Source of the DNA: Streptosporangiaceae bacterium
Lineage (GTDB): Bacteria; Actinomycetota; Actinomycetes; Streptosporangiales; Streptosporangiaceae
Reading direction: 5' to 3'
Length of the DNA: 5,166 nt
Assembly: GCA_030042885.1 (NCBI GenBank)
Contig: JASHYW010000705.1
Span: forward strand, 1 to 5,166
Below the pieces are notes generated by a model. The model had not been told where the DNA came from and did not search any database. It saw only the letters and a list, made by a program, of their open reading frames with translations. A program made the translations under genes and the position numbers. Of the stretch, positions 3,571 through 5,166 are shown piece by piece. Within the stretch, counting starts at the first letter, position 1. Every line of letters begins with the position of its first letter.

Positions 3571-5166
3571 GATGGACTGGTGCGGCGGATCCGCGGTGGC
3601 CGTCATGGCGGGAGTGTCGACGGCCGCTCCGTCAGGGGTCTGCAGCGGGAAGTGACAGGCGGCCATGTGGCCGAAGCCGAACGAGCGGAGCCTGGGTTCC
3701 TCGGCGGCGCAGATCTCCTGGGCGAGCGGGCAGCGCGTCCGGAACCGGCACCCGGACGGCGGGTTGATAGCGCTCGGCAGCTCGCCTCTGACCCCGGCTT
3801 GCACCTTGGCCCGCTCGGCCTGCGGATCGGGTACCGGCGCGGAGTTGATCAGCCCCTGGGTGTAGGGGTGCGCAGGCCGCAGGTACACCTCGTCCGCGGG
3901 TCCGACCTCGACCAGCTTGCCGAGGTACATGACGCCGATGTCATTGGACAGGTACCGCACCACGGCGAGGTCGTGCGAGACGAACAGGTACGTCAGCCCG
4001 AGATCATGCTGCAGCTCACGCATCATGTTGAGCACCTGCGCCTGGATCGAGACATCCAGCGCGGACACCGGCTCGTCGGCGACGATCAGCTCCGGCTGCA
4101 GCATCAGCGCCCGGGCGAACCCGAGCCGCTGCCGCTGCCCGCCGGAGAACTCGTGCGGATAGCGCTCGGTAGCCGCCCGGGGCAGGCCGACCTTCTCGAG
4201 CATCTCCGCGATCCGCTCGTCCTGTTCTTTCCGTGACCCGATGCCCTGCACGGCCAGCGGCTCACGGAGGATGGTCCCGGCCCGCATCCGCGGATCCAGC
4301 GACGCGTACGAGTCCTGGAACATGAACTGGATCTGCCGCCGCTGCCGCCGGTACCCGCGGCCGCTGCTCTTGGTGATGTCCTGGCCGCGGAAGCTGACCG
4401 TCCCGCTGGTCGGGGTCTCCAGGCCCACGATCATCCGGGCTATCGTCGTCTTCCCGCACCCGGACTCGCCCACCAGCCCGAACGTCTGGCCATGCCGGAT
4501 CCCGAAGCTGACATCGGCGACCGCGCTGACCGTGCCGATCCGCCGCTGAAGCACTGCCGTGGTGACCGGGAAGTCCTTGACGAGGTGCTTGACGGCCAGC
4601 ACCTCCTCGGCGTTGTCCGGGCTCACCGGGGCAACGACCGGTGGCTCGGCTGCGGTCGAGGCCACGGCACGCCCAAGCCGCTCGGTCTCCCCGACGGGAT
4701 GGAAGCATGCGAACTGGTGCGCCAGCGTCTCGCCCGTCAGCCGGGGCTCCTCGGCACGGCACCGGTCGGAGACGTACCGGCAGCGCGGCGCGAACCGGCA
4801 GCCGGCCTGCGGGCGGATCAGGTCCGGCGGCCTGCCCGGGATCGAATACAGGCGCTCCCGGGTCTCTGCTGCCTTATCTGGCAGCGCCTCGAACAGCGCC
4901 TCGGTGTAGGGGTGCCGCGGGTTGGCGAAGAGCGTCGCGGTGTCGGTCGTCTCTGCGATCTTCCCCGCGTACATCACGGCCACCCGGTCGGCCCGGCCGG
5001 CGATGACTCCGAGGTCGTGGGTCACCAGTATCACCGACATGCCCAGCCGCCGCCGGAGACTATCGATCAGCTCCAGGATCTGCTTCTGGATCGTCACGTC
5101 CAGCGCGGTCGTCGGTTCGTCGGCGATCAGCAGCTTCGGCTCGCACGCCAGCGCCATCGCGATCAT
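3556..5166 (-). CDS. Fused dipeptide/oligopeptide ABC transporter ATP-binding protein (DppD-DppF type), N-terminus outside window
   Basis: This shows 536 residues of a polypeptide carrying two nucleotide-binding domains of the Opp/Dpp family; it energises peptide or nickel-type uptake at the inner face of the membrane. The visible part begins just after the first signature motif. Domain 1 shows Walker B LLIADEP (12-18) and the H-loop His50. It then has an oligopeptide-transporter C-terminal region with [10 protein letters not shown] and four cysteines (123, 129, 136, 154). Domain 2 is complete, with Walker [10 protein letters not shown] (233-241), Q-loop Gln284, signature FSGGQRQRL (340-348), Walker B LIVADEP (360-366) and H-loop His398. 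It has the same C-terminal region with cysteines 473, 479, 486 and 504. Both Cys sets are C-x5-C-x6-C-x17-C, which in mycobacterial OppD has been linked to an iron-sulfur cluster. The last ~29 residues are low complexity. Walker A of domain 1 and the permease and binding-protein genes would lie beyond base 5166. The exact substrate cannot be told. Confidence 0.93.
   Translation of the reverse strand: MIAMALACEPKLLIADEPTTALDVTIQKQILELIDSLRRRLGMSVILVTHDLGVIAGRADRVAVMYAGKIAETTDTATLFANPRHPYTEALFEALPDKAAETRERLYSIPGRPPDLIRPQAGCRFAPRCRYVSDRCRAEEPRLTGETLAHQFACFHPVGETERLGRAVASTAAEPPVVAPVSPDNAEEVLAVKHLVKDFPVTTAVLQRRIGTVSAVADVSFGIRHGQTFGLVGESGCGKTTIARMIVGLETPTSGTVSFRGQDITKSSGRGYRRQRRQIQFMFQDSYASLDPRMRAGTILREPLAVQGIGSRKEQDERIAEMLEKVGLPRAATERYPHEFSGGQRQRLGFARALMLQPELIVADEPVSALDVSIQAQVLNMMRELQHDLGLTYLFVSHDLAVVRYLSNDIGVMYLGKLVEVGPADEVYLRPAHPYTQGLINSAPVPDPQAERAKVQAGVRGELPSAINPPSGCRFRTRCPLAQEICAAEEPRLRSFGFGHMAACHFPLQTPDGAAVDTPAMTATADPPHQSIDARP

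Noticed and set aside
3496..4236. Plus-strand open frame of 246 residues opposite the ABC transporter and its downstream spacer
   Set aside because: It mirrors highly conserved ATPase motifs on the minus strand and has no domain of its own; it is a GC-driven shadow frame.
1..5166. tRNA, rRNA, riboswitch or prophage features
   Set aside because: No cloverleaf-like segment, rRNA motif, known riboswitch core or phage/integrase gene was seen on either strand, and nearly all of the window is accounted for by coding sequence.

Overview
The window is high-GC DNA from an actinomycete. It carries gene families that are largely confined to Actinomycetota (an SCO1664-type kinase-like protein, DUF3090, the MSMEG_4193-type phosphomutase, a DUF1707+FHA protein and an actinobacterial PAC2 protein). 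GTG/ATG starts without Shine-Dalgarno sequences also fit this group. The order cannot be fixed from this sequence alone.

Layout, left to right. The 3' end of a plus-strand PAC2-family gene (1-366) converges on a minus-strand cluster. Read 5'->3' on the minus strand, the window contains: the C-terminal 536 residues of a fused two-ATPase oligopeptide/dipeptide ABC transporter subunit (5166-3556), a DUF1707+FHA protein (3493-2777), a 124-nt spacer full of G/C-run hairpins and a tandem repeat, then a tight three-gene operon of histidine-phosphatase/phosphomutase (2652-1837), DUF3090 (1832-1272) and SCO1664-family kinase-like protein (1279-398). The operon genes are separated by 4 nt and then overlap by 8 nt, so translational coupling is likely. 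In actinobacteria this trio typically lies close to mshC (mycothiol ligase) and PAC2 genes; mshC is not in this window.

The most unusual feature is a family of G-run/C-run palindromic repeats with three copies inside 1.8 kb, all in the same orientation. One copy is intergenic (2666-2775). The other two lie inside the SCO1664-family coding sequence (about 1007-1087 and 1197-1262) and are translated in frame. The two coding copies are read in different frames, so the same DNA element gives different Gly/Pro/Ser-rich peptides. One adds about 27 residues to a loop in the kinase-like N-lobe and the other makes up most of the first 30 residues. Copies A and C also share a G-quadruplex-type module on the transcribed-RNA strand. 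This looks like a mobile or expanding palindromic element that can invade coding sequence, similar in concept to the Rickettsia palindromic elements.

Two minus-strand genes (phosphomutase and FHA) have -10-like hexamers 6-7 nt before the start codon and no Shine-Dalgarno sequence, which suggests leaderless transcripts. In the phosphomutase promoter the -10-like box is part of a 31-bp perfect tandem duplication.
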